A DNA stretch of 35,635 bases from Ureaplasma sp. Hg2 (GTDB taxonomy: Bacteria; Bacillota_I; Bacilli_A; Mycoplasmatales; Mycoplasmoidaceae): the NCBI GenBank assembly GCA_021378525.1, contig JAACJW010000010.1, forward strand, positions 1 to 35,635. The letters run 5' to 3'. Positions within the stretch are counted from its first letter, which is position 1; each line of letters starts with the position of its first letter. Shown here piece by piece: positions 9,524-17,918 of the stretch. A program made the translations under genes and the position numbers. Under the pieces are notes generated by a model that saw only the letters and a list, made by a program, of their open reading frames with translations, was not told the DNA's origin and did not search any database.

Positions 9524-10544
9524 AATAGAATTGCTCCCATGAAGCATCGCGCATTTTTAACATTGGATAAAACAAAGCTAAACCAACCGGTAAAATGATT
9601 GCGGTTGTATAACCAATTCCCATGGCATTTAAACCAATCGAATAAATAAACTTATCATATTGCGTGCTTTGGTCTGGCGCTCAATACATCATTCCAGCTC
9701 AGACATGAATCATCAAACGAATTACCATTAAAATAATAAAACTAAAGGTAAACCAAGTAAAACGGATTGTTCAATATTTATTCTTTTTATCAATGATATG
9801 AAGTTGTTTAGCAATCTGATCGACAATTTTATCAAATCACATCAACGGGAAAAAGACTCACATCACCAAGATGTATTCTAAAAAATAATCAATTGGGTTT
9901 TGGGCAATTTGACCGAACATCGTTAGAATGAACGGGGTAATTACAAAGAACATTAATTTATAACGCATTGAACGAATCAATAATAATGACAAAATAAAAA
10001 CTAAATAATGCAGTTCCAAATGTTCGACCCCGATCATTGGTGTGAACGAAGCAATGTATTTTGCTAGAATACAAAAAGCTAATAGCATCCCCGCTAATGT
10101 TAAATCTAGGATTTGAGCTCTGGTGGATAATTCCTCAAAACCTAAATATGATAAAATAGATTCTCATTTAGTCTTTTTAACTTCATTTAATTCCTGAAGT
10201 TCTTTTAGCGCTAGTTTACTACTACTATATAGTTTTAATGCTTTAATAAAAGCAATCGGCAATAATGTTATGCCTCATTGGGCAGCACTTTTAATTAAAT
10301 GACTTTGGATTTCAGATGAATCGGTTTTATTAATTAATAAATAAAAACTAGTAACTAACTCCATTAATGCCCCAACACTTAAAATAATTCATCCGATTAG
10401 TGCGAAGACACTAATGTTAATGTTGTTGATTGGTGCGTCCAAAGCAAAGGTTCCTGCTAGACCAATAATCAAACCGCAGATAATAATGATTCAACTTCAA
10501 ACTAGATAGTTAGAACTTCGTTTTATTTTTTTAATTTGTTGCAA
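9516..10544 (-). CDS. ThiT-like thiamine transporter (ECF S component) with N-terminal extension
   Basis: The protein has 342 residues from TTG 10544, seven bases after a perfect AAGGAGGA. Only a fragment is in the ORF track because of many UGA-Trp codons. It is polytopic. The last 210 residues carry ThiT hallmarks: NPIDYFLEYILVM (like the hPxQxLLDYPLAF segment) and RLMIHVWAGMMYWAP...YDKFIYSIGLN, which keeps the His, Trp, Tyr and Asn of the thiamine pocket. ThiT is usually about 190 residues; here about 130 extra residues with two membrane spans and a charged loop precede it. The gene follows a TPP riboswitch and overlaps a kinase gene. ECF ATPases and EcfT are not in this window. Confidence 0.8.
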
Positions 10545-10552
10545 TTAAAAAT

Positions 10553-10572
10553 CCTCCTTATAAATAAGGAAG
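10553..10572 (-). promoter_or_regulatory. Shine-Dalgarno-sequestering hairpin (riboswitch expression platform)
   Basis: On the minus strand CTTCCTTA, loop TTTA, TAAGGAGG forms an 8-bp stem with one G-U pair. It buries the AAGGAGGA ribosome site of the ThiT-like gene. There is no T-run after it, so control is probably at translation initiation rather than by termination. Confidence 0.7.
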
Positions 10573-10602
10573 ACAACATAAAATATTATAATATTTAATA
10601 TT

Positions 10603-10684
10603 TATAGCTGCTTCCGCTAGTATTAACTAGATCAAGTCATAAGAGTGTTTCTCAACCGTTATAATTAACAGTACCTCCGCTATA
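10603..10684 (-). promoter_or_regulatory. TPP (thi-box) riboswitch aptamer
   Basis: Reading the minus strand, the conserved cores appear in order: GGTTGAGA (the UGAGA pyrimidine-sensing arm), then CTTGATCTAGTTAATACTAGCGGAAG, matching ACCUGAUCUGGNUAAUNCCAGCGNAGG. The ends TATAGC/GCTATA pair as P1. It lies 60 bases ahead of a ThiT-like gene. TPP binding should lower expression of thiamine uptake and of the overlapping kinase. Confidence 0.93.
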
Positions 10685-10726
10685 ATGACAAAATAATTTT
10701 AGCACGAGATAATGATATAAAATAAA

Positions 10727-10747
10727 AAAAGCACTAGCAGTGCTTTT
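10727..10747 (-). terminator. Terminator after tRNA-His
   Basis: A perfect 9-bp stem (AAAAGCACT/AGTGCTTTT) with a 3-nt loop, followed on the minus strand by a T-rich tract. It separates tRNA-His from the TPP riboswitch transcript. Confidence 0.8.
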
Positions 10748-10757
10748 ATTTATAATA

Positions 10758-10835
10758 TGGGGCGATTAACGGGATTTGAACCCGCGCGTGCCTGAGTCAC
10801 AGTCAGGTGTGTTAACCGACTTCACCATAACCGCC
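10758..10835 (-). tRNA. tRNA-His (GTG anticodon)
   Basis: A full cloverleaf can be drawn on the minus strand: acceptor GCGGTTA/TAATCGC, D arm GTG...CAC, anticodon arm CCTGA-CTGTGAC-TCAGG with anticodon GTG, and T arm GCGGG-TTCAAAT-CCCGT. A G sits at position -1 opposite a C discriminator, the identity element of tRNA-His. CCA is encoded. Confidence 0.96.
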
Positions 10836-11024
10836 ATTATTTCGGACGTTAATATTATACATTATTTAAATTTAAAAATTAAAATAATTGCAAATAAATA
10901 TTATTGGAAAGCGATTATCAGATACCTTGGTTAGATTTAAGGAGAAGTCATTAACTTCATAACACTATCTTTACTATCGATAAAAGATAACTAAATATTT
11001 GATTGTTATTTTAAACTTGATTAT

Positions 11025-13322
11025 CTACGTTTTTTTTGATGATTTAGATTCACTAGATATTTCATCTCCTGTTATCTTGTGACTAGTCGGTCGCGATGTT
11101 CGTTTGACATCTGGATATTTAGAAATTTTAACAAATTTTTTATTTTTACTTACCTTTCTAGATGAGTTGATTGAACTTATTTTTAAACCACTATGCTTGT
11201 ACGCTTTTCTAGCTTCGTAGATCAATTTCTTTTTTCGTTTATAAAAATAAAGCACAATTAAACCAATAAGAAATACTACTACAATGCTAGAAGTGACAGC
11301 GATTGCAATTATAGTATCTTGTTTTGATAAACCGGTTGCAGGTATAGCACCAGTTTTAAAGCCGGTATAAGTATGGGTCGCCACTATTTTTGGTCCATCA
11401 TAATCAGTTGGTAAATCTTTAAAATTAATCGTGATTATAATTGTTCCAGTAAGTTGGTTCCTTTTAATTAAAGGTTTGTCAATTTCAAAGGGTTTGACTA
11501 AAGCGCCGATTTGACATCACTTCAGAACATCAGCATCGCTCACACCACCTTTAATGGCATATTGATTTTTATTAATTTTACTATCATCCATCCAAACTAC
11601 ATGTCATGCAGAATCTGTTTTATAAGTTAAGAATCCTTTAAATGTTTCATTACTAGTGAATTCATTCCCGTTTTTATCATGAGCTACCAAACTAACACCT
11701 AATGTTCCTAATTGGTCATTAGGTGTTAGTTTGGTTTTATTTGTATCAATTGTTAAACCCTTAATATCAAATAATTCATTAAGATCTGTTTTAGTTATAT
11801 TGCTTGCTGATTGCTTTGATAACTCTTTATAGTGAATGGTTGTTTGATTAATTGGTGCTATTCCTTTAACTAAGGAATATTTATTGGTATTTAAATCATA
11901 TTGACTAACCATATCATTGCTATCAAATAATAGCATTTTACTCTTATTGACATCAGCATAAGTAAAACCTTTGATTGTAGAAGTCAGATCACTAAAATCA
12001 TAGTAATCGTCTAATGTTCTAGATAATTTAATATCAAGGTTTGGGTTAGTTGAATTGATCGCATTGCTATTGCTATGCAACTCATATACATATTTGCCAT
12101 CAGCTGATCCGTCTTGTTCTAAAATATGTAAGCCCTTTGATTTAGCGTCAACAAATCCATAACCTTTTGGAGCCGAAAGTGATTTAATTGAAGTGCTCGA
12201 TGGCGTTAAATAATGGTCTTCAATTTTTGCTGAGCTCTTGCTATATCCAGCACAATTATAAGTGTTAGCAAAAACATTAGTTAAATCATTCAAGTTTTTT
12301 GAAACCTTATTTGTTGTTAATATTAATTTCTGTAAGCCTTCTTCAAAAATACTATACATTCATCAAGCGCCCAATTGTCAATGTGAAACATTACTGCCCA
12401 TGACCACTTTACCACTAGTATTTAATGAAAAAGGAATTTTAATAAAATTAGCACTATTAAAATCTTGATTATCATAAGCCCGAGTAAACATTATTATTTG
12501 ATATGGATTTGAAGCATCCGATGTTTTTAAAATCATCATATCGACTGGTCTTTGGTAAACCCCAACGCCTGGCACGCTTTGAATGGTGCTATCGTAGGAA
12601 GTGCCCGCTTTGATGTCAACAACATAGTAGGGCAACACTAGGGGACGGCCCGTACCATGCCCACTATAATCACTATAAAAGCCAAATATTTTATCGTCCG
12701 CCTCTGTTTTACCGGGGATGACATCCATTATCCGACTATCTCTTACATTTGTTGTATGACTTTTAAAATCCATAATCTTAGTTAATTTATCAGCGCTTCA
12801 ATCTCATTTATAAAAAGTTGAATAAGAACCATCCTCATTAGTTTTGCCGTATGTACTTAATGTTGAAATATAAATATAACTACCTTGACTTGAAGCAACT
12901 ACGGCTTCGATGATCTGAAATGTTGCACCAGTTTGTTGAACTAATTCTGAACTGCCAAAGGAATTTATGATGTTGCCACTTGAATCATAAACGATTAATC
13001 CCCCAGATTCATTATTAGCAATACTGTAAATGCCTCCCTTATAATTAAACGGTTGCATTGATTGCATATTATTAAAGAAATCATAGTTGCCAATATCAAC
13101 CGATGGAGTGCCCCATCTAATTCTAACGTTTTTAGTATTTTCTACTTTCATGACATTATCTTGATTAATAGTTGCTGCGGCATTAGTTGACGTCTTATTT
13201 ATGGAGGTATGGTTGTTAGATGTAGTTATCTCACCAATTGCAATGGGCATTGACAATAATAAGCTGGTTGTCAATAATATTGAAGGCAATAATGCACATA
13301 AATTGATTTTATTTTTTTTCAT
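11025..13322 (-). CDS. Large surface protein with signal peptide and C-terminal anchor
   Basis: The protein has 765 residues; the ORF track shows four in-frame pieces divided by UGA-Trp. GAGGAA precedes ATG 13322. Residues 1-30 are a signal sequence (MKKNKINLCALLPSILLTTSLLLSMPIAIG) without a lipobox Cys. A long extracellular region follows; short repeats such as KGGIYSIANNESGGLIVYDSSGNIINSF resemble beta-propeller blades, but this is only an impression. Near residues 670-693 there is one membrane span (TIIAIAVTSSIVVVFLIGLIVLYF), then a basic Ser/Lys-rich cytoplasmic tail of about 70 residues. An extended -10 (TGTTATAAT) lies a short way upstream. The coding sequence contains a 19-bp perfect inverted repeat. 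Adhesin or host-interaction roles are possible but unsupported. Confidence 0.85.
11686..11735. repeat. Perfect 19-bp inverted repeat inside the surface-protein gene
   Basis: ACCAAACTAACACCTAATG (11686-11704) and its exact reverse complement CATTAGGTGTTAGTTTGGT (11717-11735) are separated by 12 bases. Both arms are translated (TKLTPN and TLGVSLV). No T-run follows on the coding strand. Confidence 0.9.
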
Positions 13323-13344
13323 ATTTAATTCCTCAATCTTATAT

Positions 13345-13353
13345 ATTATAACA
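13345..13353 (-). promoter_or_regulatory. Extended -10 promoter of the large surface protein
   Basis: Minus-strand TGTTATAAT, a TGN-extended -10 element, sits about 20 bases upstream of the start codon, leaving a very short leader. There is no good -35; instead a 17-bp hairpin lies just upstream. Confidence 0.5.
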
Positions 13354-13377
13354 ATATATAAAGCATAGAAAAGGAAA

Positions 13378-13415
13378 GCGAATGAGTAATTTTAAAAATA
13401 AAATTACTCATTCGC
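13378..13415. repeat. 17-bp perfect hairpin upstream of the surface-protein promoter
   Basis: GCGAATGAGTAATTTTA, AAAA, TAAAATTACTCATTCGC. It lies between the Bax-inhibitor gene terminator and the surface-protein -10. On the minus strand TTTCCTTTTC follows, so it could act as a back-up terminator or as a protein-binding site at the promoter. Confidence 0.75.
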
Positions 13416-13490
13416 CTATTAAATCAAAATGTCATTTTCATTCGTTTCATTAAATGTCTAATTAAATCATTTGATCAAGGATAAATAAAA

Positions 13491-13512
13491 GCACTTGTTT
13501 GATAACAAGTGC
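13491..13512 (-). terminator. Terminator of the Bax-inhibitor-1 family gene
   Basis: A perfect 9-bp stem (GCACTTGTT/AACAAGTGC) with a TGAT loop, followed on the minus strand by TTTTATTTAT. It lies 22 bases after the stop codon. Confidence 0.8.
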
Positions 13513-13533
13513 AATTTAATTGAAAGGATTCAC

Positions 13534-14316
13534 TTATCTTTCAGACATCAAGAATATTCTTGCAATAATTCAGATTAAGTAAATTAAGTCCATTAATAAT
13601 TTGAACCCAAAGAAAGCAGCGATCTTATTAACGTTGTTAGCGCCTTCAAGGTTATGGAACTCGTTATACTTACTTAACATATGCATATCAAAGGCAATAT
13701 ATCCTAAAGCTAATAAACCAGAGAATACAGTGATGCCTCAATACATTCAATCCATGTTGCCGCCTGTTGTAAAAACATTTCAAACGCCAAACATCGAAAA
13801 TAACATCATCATTAAAGACAACCCTAAATAAACCATTGTACCAATCATCAACATTTTCATCAAACTCATCGCAGCTCGTGAGGACAAGGATATTCCGATG
13901 ACTCCCATAATTAAGAAGATACCACCAGCTAAACCGAAAATCCATAATAGTTCGGTGCCATCAAAAATAAGAAACAACGAACCAAAGCCGATTCCTTGAC
14001 CTAAGATATAAACTAAAAACGTTGTACCAATTAAGCCTCAACCCGCTGATTCAAACTTCATCATTCAAAAGATGGCCATAAACATACTAGCAATTAAGCA
14101 TATCCCACCAATAATTCCTAATGTTTGAGAAGACATTCCAGCACTACTACTACCAGCCATTGCTGAATCATAGATTGCTCCAACGCCATAGCCGACACCA
14201 CAAATCGCAGCAAACCCAAGACCGGTAATCATTAATGCTTTTGTCATTAATGATCCCTGGGCTTTATTATATTTAACTACCGGTTCATTAACCGCCATTT
14301 TCTTATTACTATACAT
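13534..14316 (-). CDS. Bax inhibitor-1 (BI-1/YccA) family membrane protein
   Basis: The protein has 260 residues, joined across UGA-Trp codons; the start ATG 14316 follows GGAGGATAT. About seven membrane spans. The overall plan and the C-terminal run (GNMDWMYWGITVFSGLLALGYIAFDMHMLSKYNEF... KIAAFFGFKLLMDLIYLIWIIARIF) match the BI-1 family, where a late span carries the conserved F/YD pair (here AFDMHMLSK) and the penultimate one reads LxLxxDxIxLF-like. Bacterial members are pH-sensitive calcium-leak channels or have membrane-protease-linked roles; no direct role can be assigned here. It is a single gene with its own terminator. Confidence 0.85.
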
Positions 14317-14691
14317 ATATCCTCCGTATTTAAAACTAGATAATATATATTATAATAACATAATAAAATATCATTCATTATTATACTTAACGTTTTTATT
14401 AACTAAACCTTACAGCCGACACCGGTTTAAAGTAATCAAACTAATGATTGTTATAATATTTTGAAGAATCAAGTATTAATTAAATTCAATGAATCACTAA
14501 TATTTAGTAATCAAATAGCTTATATTAGTTTTCATTTTACCACTATAAATTTAATCGCATAATAATTATATTATTATGGTAATTTATGTTACAATTTCTA
14601 ATACCTTTAATCTAAATGTGAAATTTTAATATATAAGGAAACTTTTGAATGGAAATTCAAAAAATATTCATTCGAAATAGGAGATTTAAAT
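14317..14691. promoter_or_regulatory. Divergent intergenic region; extended -10 for the membrane protein at 14692
   Basis: I see no gene. TGTTACAAT (14587-14595) is a TGN-extended -10 on the plus strand, about 100 bases before the ATG at 14692. The same kind of element (TGGTACAAT) precedes the paralog at 15397. AGGAGA lies before the start codon. The left part should hold the promoter for the Bax-inhibitor gene, but no clear hexamers stand out. Confidence 0.45.
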
Positions 14692-15090
14692 ATGAGTAAA
14701 GAATATAAATTATGTAAGGCGATTACGATCATCGATTGGCTTTTTGTTCCAGTTGTAATAATTTTAATCGCGCTTGAAGTTGTGGCCGCAATTGGCATTG
14801 CCTCTACTATGGATTCATATGGAAACGTAGATACAAGCAGTATCGCTATAATCAATGTAATTGATATAGTGTTTATCTTAATCATTGTTGCAATGATTAT
14901 TGCCGCTGTTGTTTGTAGTATTATTTTATTAGTTAAAAATGATACAACATCGCCAAACAGTGGGTTGACAATTGCTGTTGGCGTTTGTGGGATTGTATTC
15001 CCACCTGCAAACCTAATCATGGGAATTATGTTATGTGGCAAATTAAAAAATGAATCTAGCACTAGTGCTAATTCTAACACCCCATTATAA
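14692..15090 (+). CDS. Small multi-span membrane protein, paralog 1
   Basis: The protein has 132 residues from ATG 14692 with AGGAGA upstream. There are about three hydrophobic segments (WLFVPVVIILIALEVVAAIGIA; IAIINVIDIVFILIIVAMIIAAVVCSIILLV; a weaker one near 105-122), in a tetraspan-like arrangement. The C-terminal block NDTTSPNSGLTIAVGVCGIVFPPANLIMGIMLCGKLK is nearly identical to the next gene. A Ser/Asn/Thr-rich tail follows. It has its own terminator. The family is not recognised, and no catalytic motif is visible. Confidence 0.8.
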   Translation: MSKEYKLCKAITIIDWLFVPVVIILIALEVVAAIGIASTMDSYGNVDTSSIAIINVIDIVFILIIVAMIIAAVVCSIILLVKNDTTSPNSGLTIAVGVCGIVFPPANLIMGIMLCGKLKNESSTSANSNTPL

Positions 15091-15129
15091 TCTTCATTAA
15101 TTAGTTAAAAAATAATTAATATTTAAGTA

Positions 15130-15170
15130 AAAAAAATCCATTCCATTTTAACAACGGGATGGATTTTTTT
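15130..15170 (+). terminator. Terminator of paralog 1
   Basis: A 15-bp stem with one G-T pair (AAAAAAATCCATTCC/GGGATGGATTTTTTT), an 11-nt loop and a T-run. Confidence 0.88.
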
Positions 15171-15186
15171 TAATCAATTTTAACTA

Positions 15187-15221
15187 ATGCCACTTTTATT
15201 AGAAGCTTATAAAAGTGGCAT
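15187..15221. repeat. Second 13-bp perfect hairpin after paralog 1
   Basis: ATGCCACTTTTAT / ATAAAAGTGGCAT with a 9-nt loop, just after the terminator and without a T-run. Role unknown. Confidence 0.7.
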
Positions 15222-15342
15222 GATTATAATAGGGGGCACTAATTACTCAATCAAGTTGCTCACATATCAAGCTAATCACAAAAGCCAATCATAACATGTC
15301 CTTTGATTTGACAATGTTGTGATAAAGTCATAACAATAAATG

Positions 15343-15351
15343 TGGTACAAT
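15343..15351 (+). promoter_or_regulatory. Extended -10 for paralog 2
   Basis: TGG-TACAAT, about 45 bases before the ATG at 15397. It matches the TGN-TACAAT element in front of paralog 1. No -35 is seen at the right spacing; the TTGACA at 15308 is too far away. Confidence 0.45.
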
Positions 15352-15396
15352 ATTTATTACTTTAGAAAAATTAAATTAATTATCGGAGATTTATTT

Positions 15397-15804
15397 ATGA
15401 ATACCAAATATAAAATATGCTTAGCACTTACGGTGCTGGATTGAATTTTAGTACCCGTCATAATTCTTATGATAGTGCTTGAGTTTATCTTAGCTTTATC
15501 CATTAACACCACATATGATCCAACAACTGGCGATATAATATCATCAAATTATTGAATCATCACAGTAGTTAGTATCTTGTTTAGTTTAGCTATTGTTGCA
15601 ATCGAAATTGCATGTCTTGTTCTTAGTATTATGATAATAGTTAAAAATGATTCAACTTCACCAAACAGTGGATTGACTCTTGCTGTTGGGATTTGTGGAA
15701 TCGTTTTCCCACCGGCAAATCTAATTATGGGAATTATGTTATGTGGCAAATTAAAAGATGAAGCCCACGGCAATGCTGGTGCAACAGGTCCAACTGTTTA
15801 TTAA
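15397..15804 (+). CDS. Small multi-span membrane protein, paralog 2
   Basis: The protein has 135 residues from ATG 15397 (TCGGAGAT upstream); the ORF track shows only the last 75 because three UGA-Trp codons lie earlier. It aligns with the previous gene from end to end (KICLALTVLDWILVPVIILMIVLEF against KLCKAITIIDWLFVPVVIILIALEV). The C-terminal SPNSGLTLAVGICGIVFPPANLIMGIMLCGKLK is almost the same, so that half is under stronger constraint than the loop between the first two spans. It is a tandem duplication with separate promoter and terminator. Function unknown. Confidence 0.8.
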
Positions 15805-15831
15805 ACAAAATCAGCATTATTATTGTAATCC

Positions 15832-15870
15832 AAAAACATCTATTCTCATTTAATGTAAATGGATGTTTTT
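15832..15870 (+). terminator. Terminator of paralog 2
   Basis: AAAAACATCTATT pairs with AATGGATGTTTTT (one G-T), with a loop of about 12 nt and a T-run. Confidence 0.8.
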
Positions 15871-15904
15871 TTAATAACGACCTTCGCTAAAGTTATTTGT
15901 AAGA

Positions 15905-16613
15905 TTGATTATTAAATAACGTCATGAATTAAAAGCGGAATTAAATAATATTCATAAGGTATTAAAAAATCTAAGCCGTAGTTTAGATTCCTAATATAAT
16001 TAATGATTTGAATTATTTCAAACAAAGGTTTCATCACTAGTGAAAGCAGCGCCTTCAGATAAATAATGATAATCAGCTTGCTATTTGCCTCTAATATCAT
16101 TAGCTCAATTATGAACTACAACAGTATTACTATTGCGTATCTGTCAGATTTGATTAAGTCTGGTGGAACCGAAGCAGGAGTTAGTTTAAAGTTTAAGCTT
16201 AATTTCATTTGAACCAACGCAACACAATGCGGTTGATATTCCCATGATAGCTAACGTCACTGATATACTGACCCCTATAAAGATCTTCAATTTAAAAATT
16301 GGCGTTTACTCTTAGATATAGGCGTATCAACTGTTCTGTTTGCATATCTACTAGCATTAACGTTACTGTGAGTACGCGCTTTATTAACACTGGCAATCAA
16401 AGGAGATTCATTAATACTAGTATTTAGGCTTCTATCATCCCTTTTATTCCCTTTAATGCTTGTTTTTTGAGAATACTTGGAAGCCATTCGTTCCTTTTTT
16501 GTCATGGTACTATTTTTAGTAACTACAGCATAACTAGCAGTTGCTGAATTATAGTTTTTATTGTTTTCTAATTTTGCATTAGCAACAGTCTTTTTATTAT
16601 TTATATTTTTCAT
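15905..16613 (-). pseudogene. Decayed single-span membrane protein
   Basis: ATG 16613 opens a 112-codon frame to TAG 16275: a basic Asn/Ser/Lys-rich cytoplasmic region. Near 16300 the sense jumps to another frame that reads PIFKLKIFIGVSISVTLAIMGISTALCCVGSNEIKLKL, a clear membrane span, and then meets TAA. Beyond that stop, still protein-like, comes TNSCFGSTRLNQIWQIRNSNTVV, then a stop, ADYHYLSEGAAFTSDETFVWNN, then more stops. UGA-Trp codons persist in these pieces, which supports former coding. The layout (basic head, one span, outer domain) recalls the surface paralogs at 498 and 1614. The ORF-track entry 15912-16100 is a shadow frame. At least one frameshift and several stops are present. 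Confidence 0.65.
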
Positions 16614-17287
16614 TTTAACCCTTGAAATTTTATTTTTATATTAAATAAGTTAATAAAATCGTCATGTAGTTATGACGACTCATTAAAGCTACAGGTGGTC
16701 TGAACCCGATAGCTTATTTATCACAAACATAATTATACAATTAAAGGGATACTAAAATCAATAAAAATCAAGTAAAGCGGTGCAAAAATCAATAAAAATA
16801 CCCATTTTTTCACATTCCGTACTTAAATATTGATAAATTAAATAATATATGAATTATTTTATAAAGAAAACAAATACTAATTAAGCAAACCAAAACTAGA
16901 ACTTTCTAATTCTTATTTCCCGTATTTCGTATAGGAATTTTTAAAAATAATACAATGATTTTTAAAAATACTGCAATGATAAAATTATTAATATAACAAT
17001 TATAATTACAATTAATCACTTAATAGAAAGTTTTCGTTTTATACCTGGTAGATAGTTTTGGGTATTACGTGATATAAAATCTTATTATTGTTGCACTAAT
17101 AACAATAGGCAAGCAACTAAAATAATTATCTCAAATTCACTTAATACAAGCTTTAATATGATTGCTCGTCCGGGTATCTTTATAAGTAATTTCATAATAA
17201 TTTAATTACGAATGGAAACTATGATATACTTTCTAAAGTATATTTTTTAAAATATATAAATTTACAAATAATATAAGGAAATAAAAA
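16614..17287. other. Gene-free AT-rich region with short tandem repeat and promoter
   Basis: No gene is visible on either strand. There is a 21-bp tandem duplication (ATTTTTAAAAATA-ATACAATG and -CTGCAATG, 16937-16978) and a repeated AAATCAATAAAAAT motif near 16755-16795. TGA-TATACT at 17222-17230 is an extended -10 for the gene at 17288; its TATACTT pairs with AAGTATA (17236-17242), so the promoter is itself palindromic. Confidence 0.5.
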
Positions 17288-17857
17288 TTGAAAAAGAATT
17301 TAAAAATAAATAAAAAAATTATAAGTCTAATTGCATTAGGAACATTAGGAGTGTCTGGCATCGTTGTTATTGGAACGGCAGCTGGAGCGGGTATAAGTGC
17401 TGTTAATTATAATGAATACAACACACTACACGATATGTATAATTTGGTCCGATCCCAAGAAAATATCCCCTATTACATCGAAAATTATTCTTTTGGTGAA
17501 TTTATAAAAGATCAAAACACTAGCACAGACAATATGAGACCTCAAGATTTTAAAAGCATGAGAGATTCATCTGATGAAGTGTTAGATAGTTTCAATAGAA
17601 TGACATCAACAAAGCAAGATGAACAAGCTGATCATCACGGTTATTCATCAACAACTGATTATCATCAATCATTAGTAGATCAAGCTAACCTAAATTATGT
17701 TAATGCAGAATCAGGAGCCTTTATAGGCTGTATTTCAGTTATGGCTATCTTTTTAGTTGTTGCCGTGGCATCTGCAACAACTATAGGGACGGTAGGCTAT
17801 TCATATTACAAAAATAGAGACCCTAAAGCTAAAAAACAGGAAAAAACTTCTAAATAA
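17288..17857 (+). CDS. Two-span membrane protein of unknown function
   Basis: The protein has 189 residues from TTG 17288, with AAGGA eight or nine bases upstream; no ATG lies nearby. A Lys/Asn-rich start is followed by a first membrane segment (IISLIALGTLGVSGIVVIGTAAGAGISAV, about 12-40). A polar, probably extracellular region of about 100 residues comes next, rich in Asp, Asn, Ser and Tyr, with a HHGYSSTTDYHQ patch. The second span lies near 147-170 (FIGCISVMAIFLVVAVASATTIGTVGYSYY), and a short Lys-rich tail ends the protein. A terminator follows. No family recognised; it belongs to the accessory membrane-protein group here. Confidence 0.75.
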   Translation: MKKNLKINKKIISLIALGTLGVSGIVVIGTAAGAGISAVNYNEYNTLHDMYNLVRSQENIPYYIENYSFGEFIKDQNTSTDNMRPQDFKSMRDSSDEVLDSFNRMTSTKQDEQADHHGYSSTTDYHQSLVDQANLNYVNAESGAFIGCISVMAIFLVVAVASATTIGTVGYSYYKNRDPKAKKQEKTSK

Positions 17858-17918
17858 ATTAAGTTTTATAAAATTCGATATTAAATAATTTTAATTTCGT
17901 TAATTAAATAAGTTCAGT

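Noticed and set aside
13688-13945. 85-aa minus-strand ORF (MDFRFSWWYLL...)
   Set aside because: A shifted frame within the Bax-inhibitor-1 gene; the real frame keeps UGA-Trp and family motifs.
14607-15080. 157-aa minus-strand ORF
   Set aside because: A shadow of the plus-strand membrane gene at 14692, which has an RBS, membrane spans and a paralog.
15308-15313. TTGACA as -35 of the gene at 15397
   Set aside because: It is 32 bases from the TACAAT -10, too far for a sigma-70 promoter; the -10 is of the extended type.
15912-16100. ORF-track protein of 62 aa on the minus strand
   Set aside because: It is out of frame with the protein-like pieces of the decayed gene (ADYHYLSEGAAFTSDETFVWNN), has no ribosome site, and is bounded by a stop just upstream.
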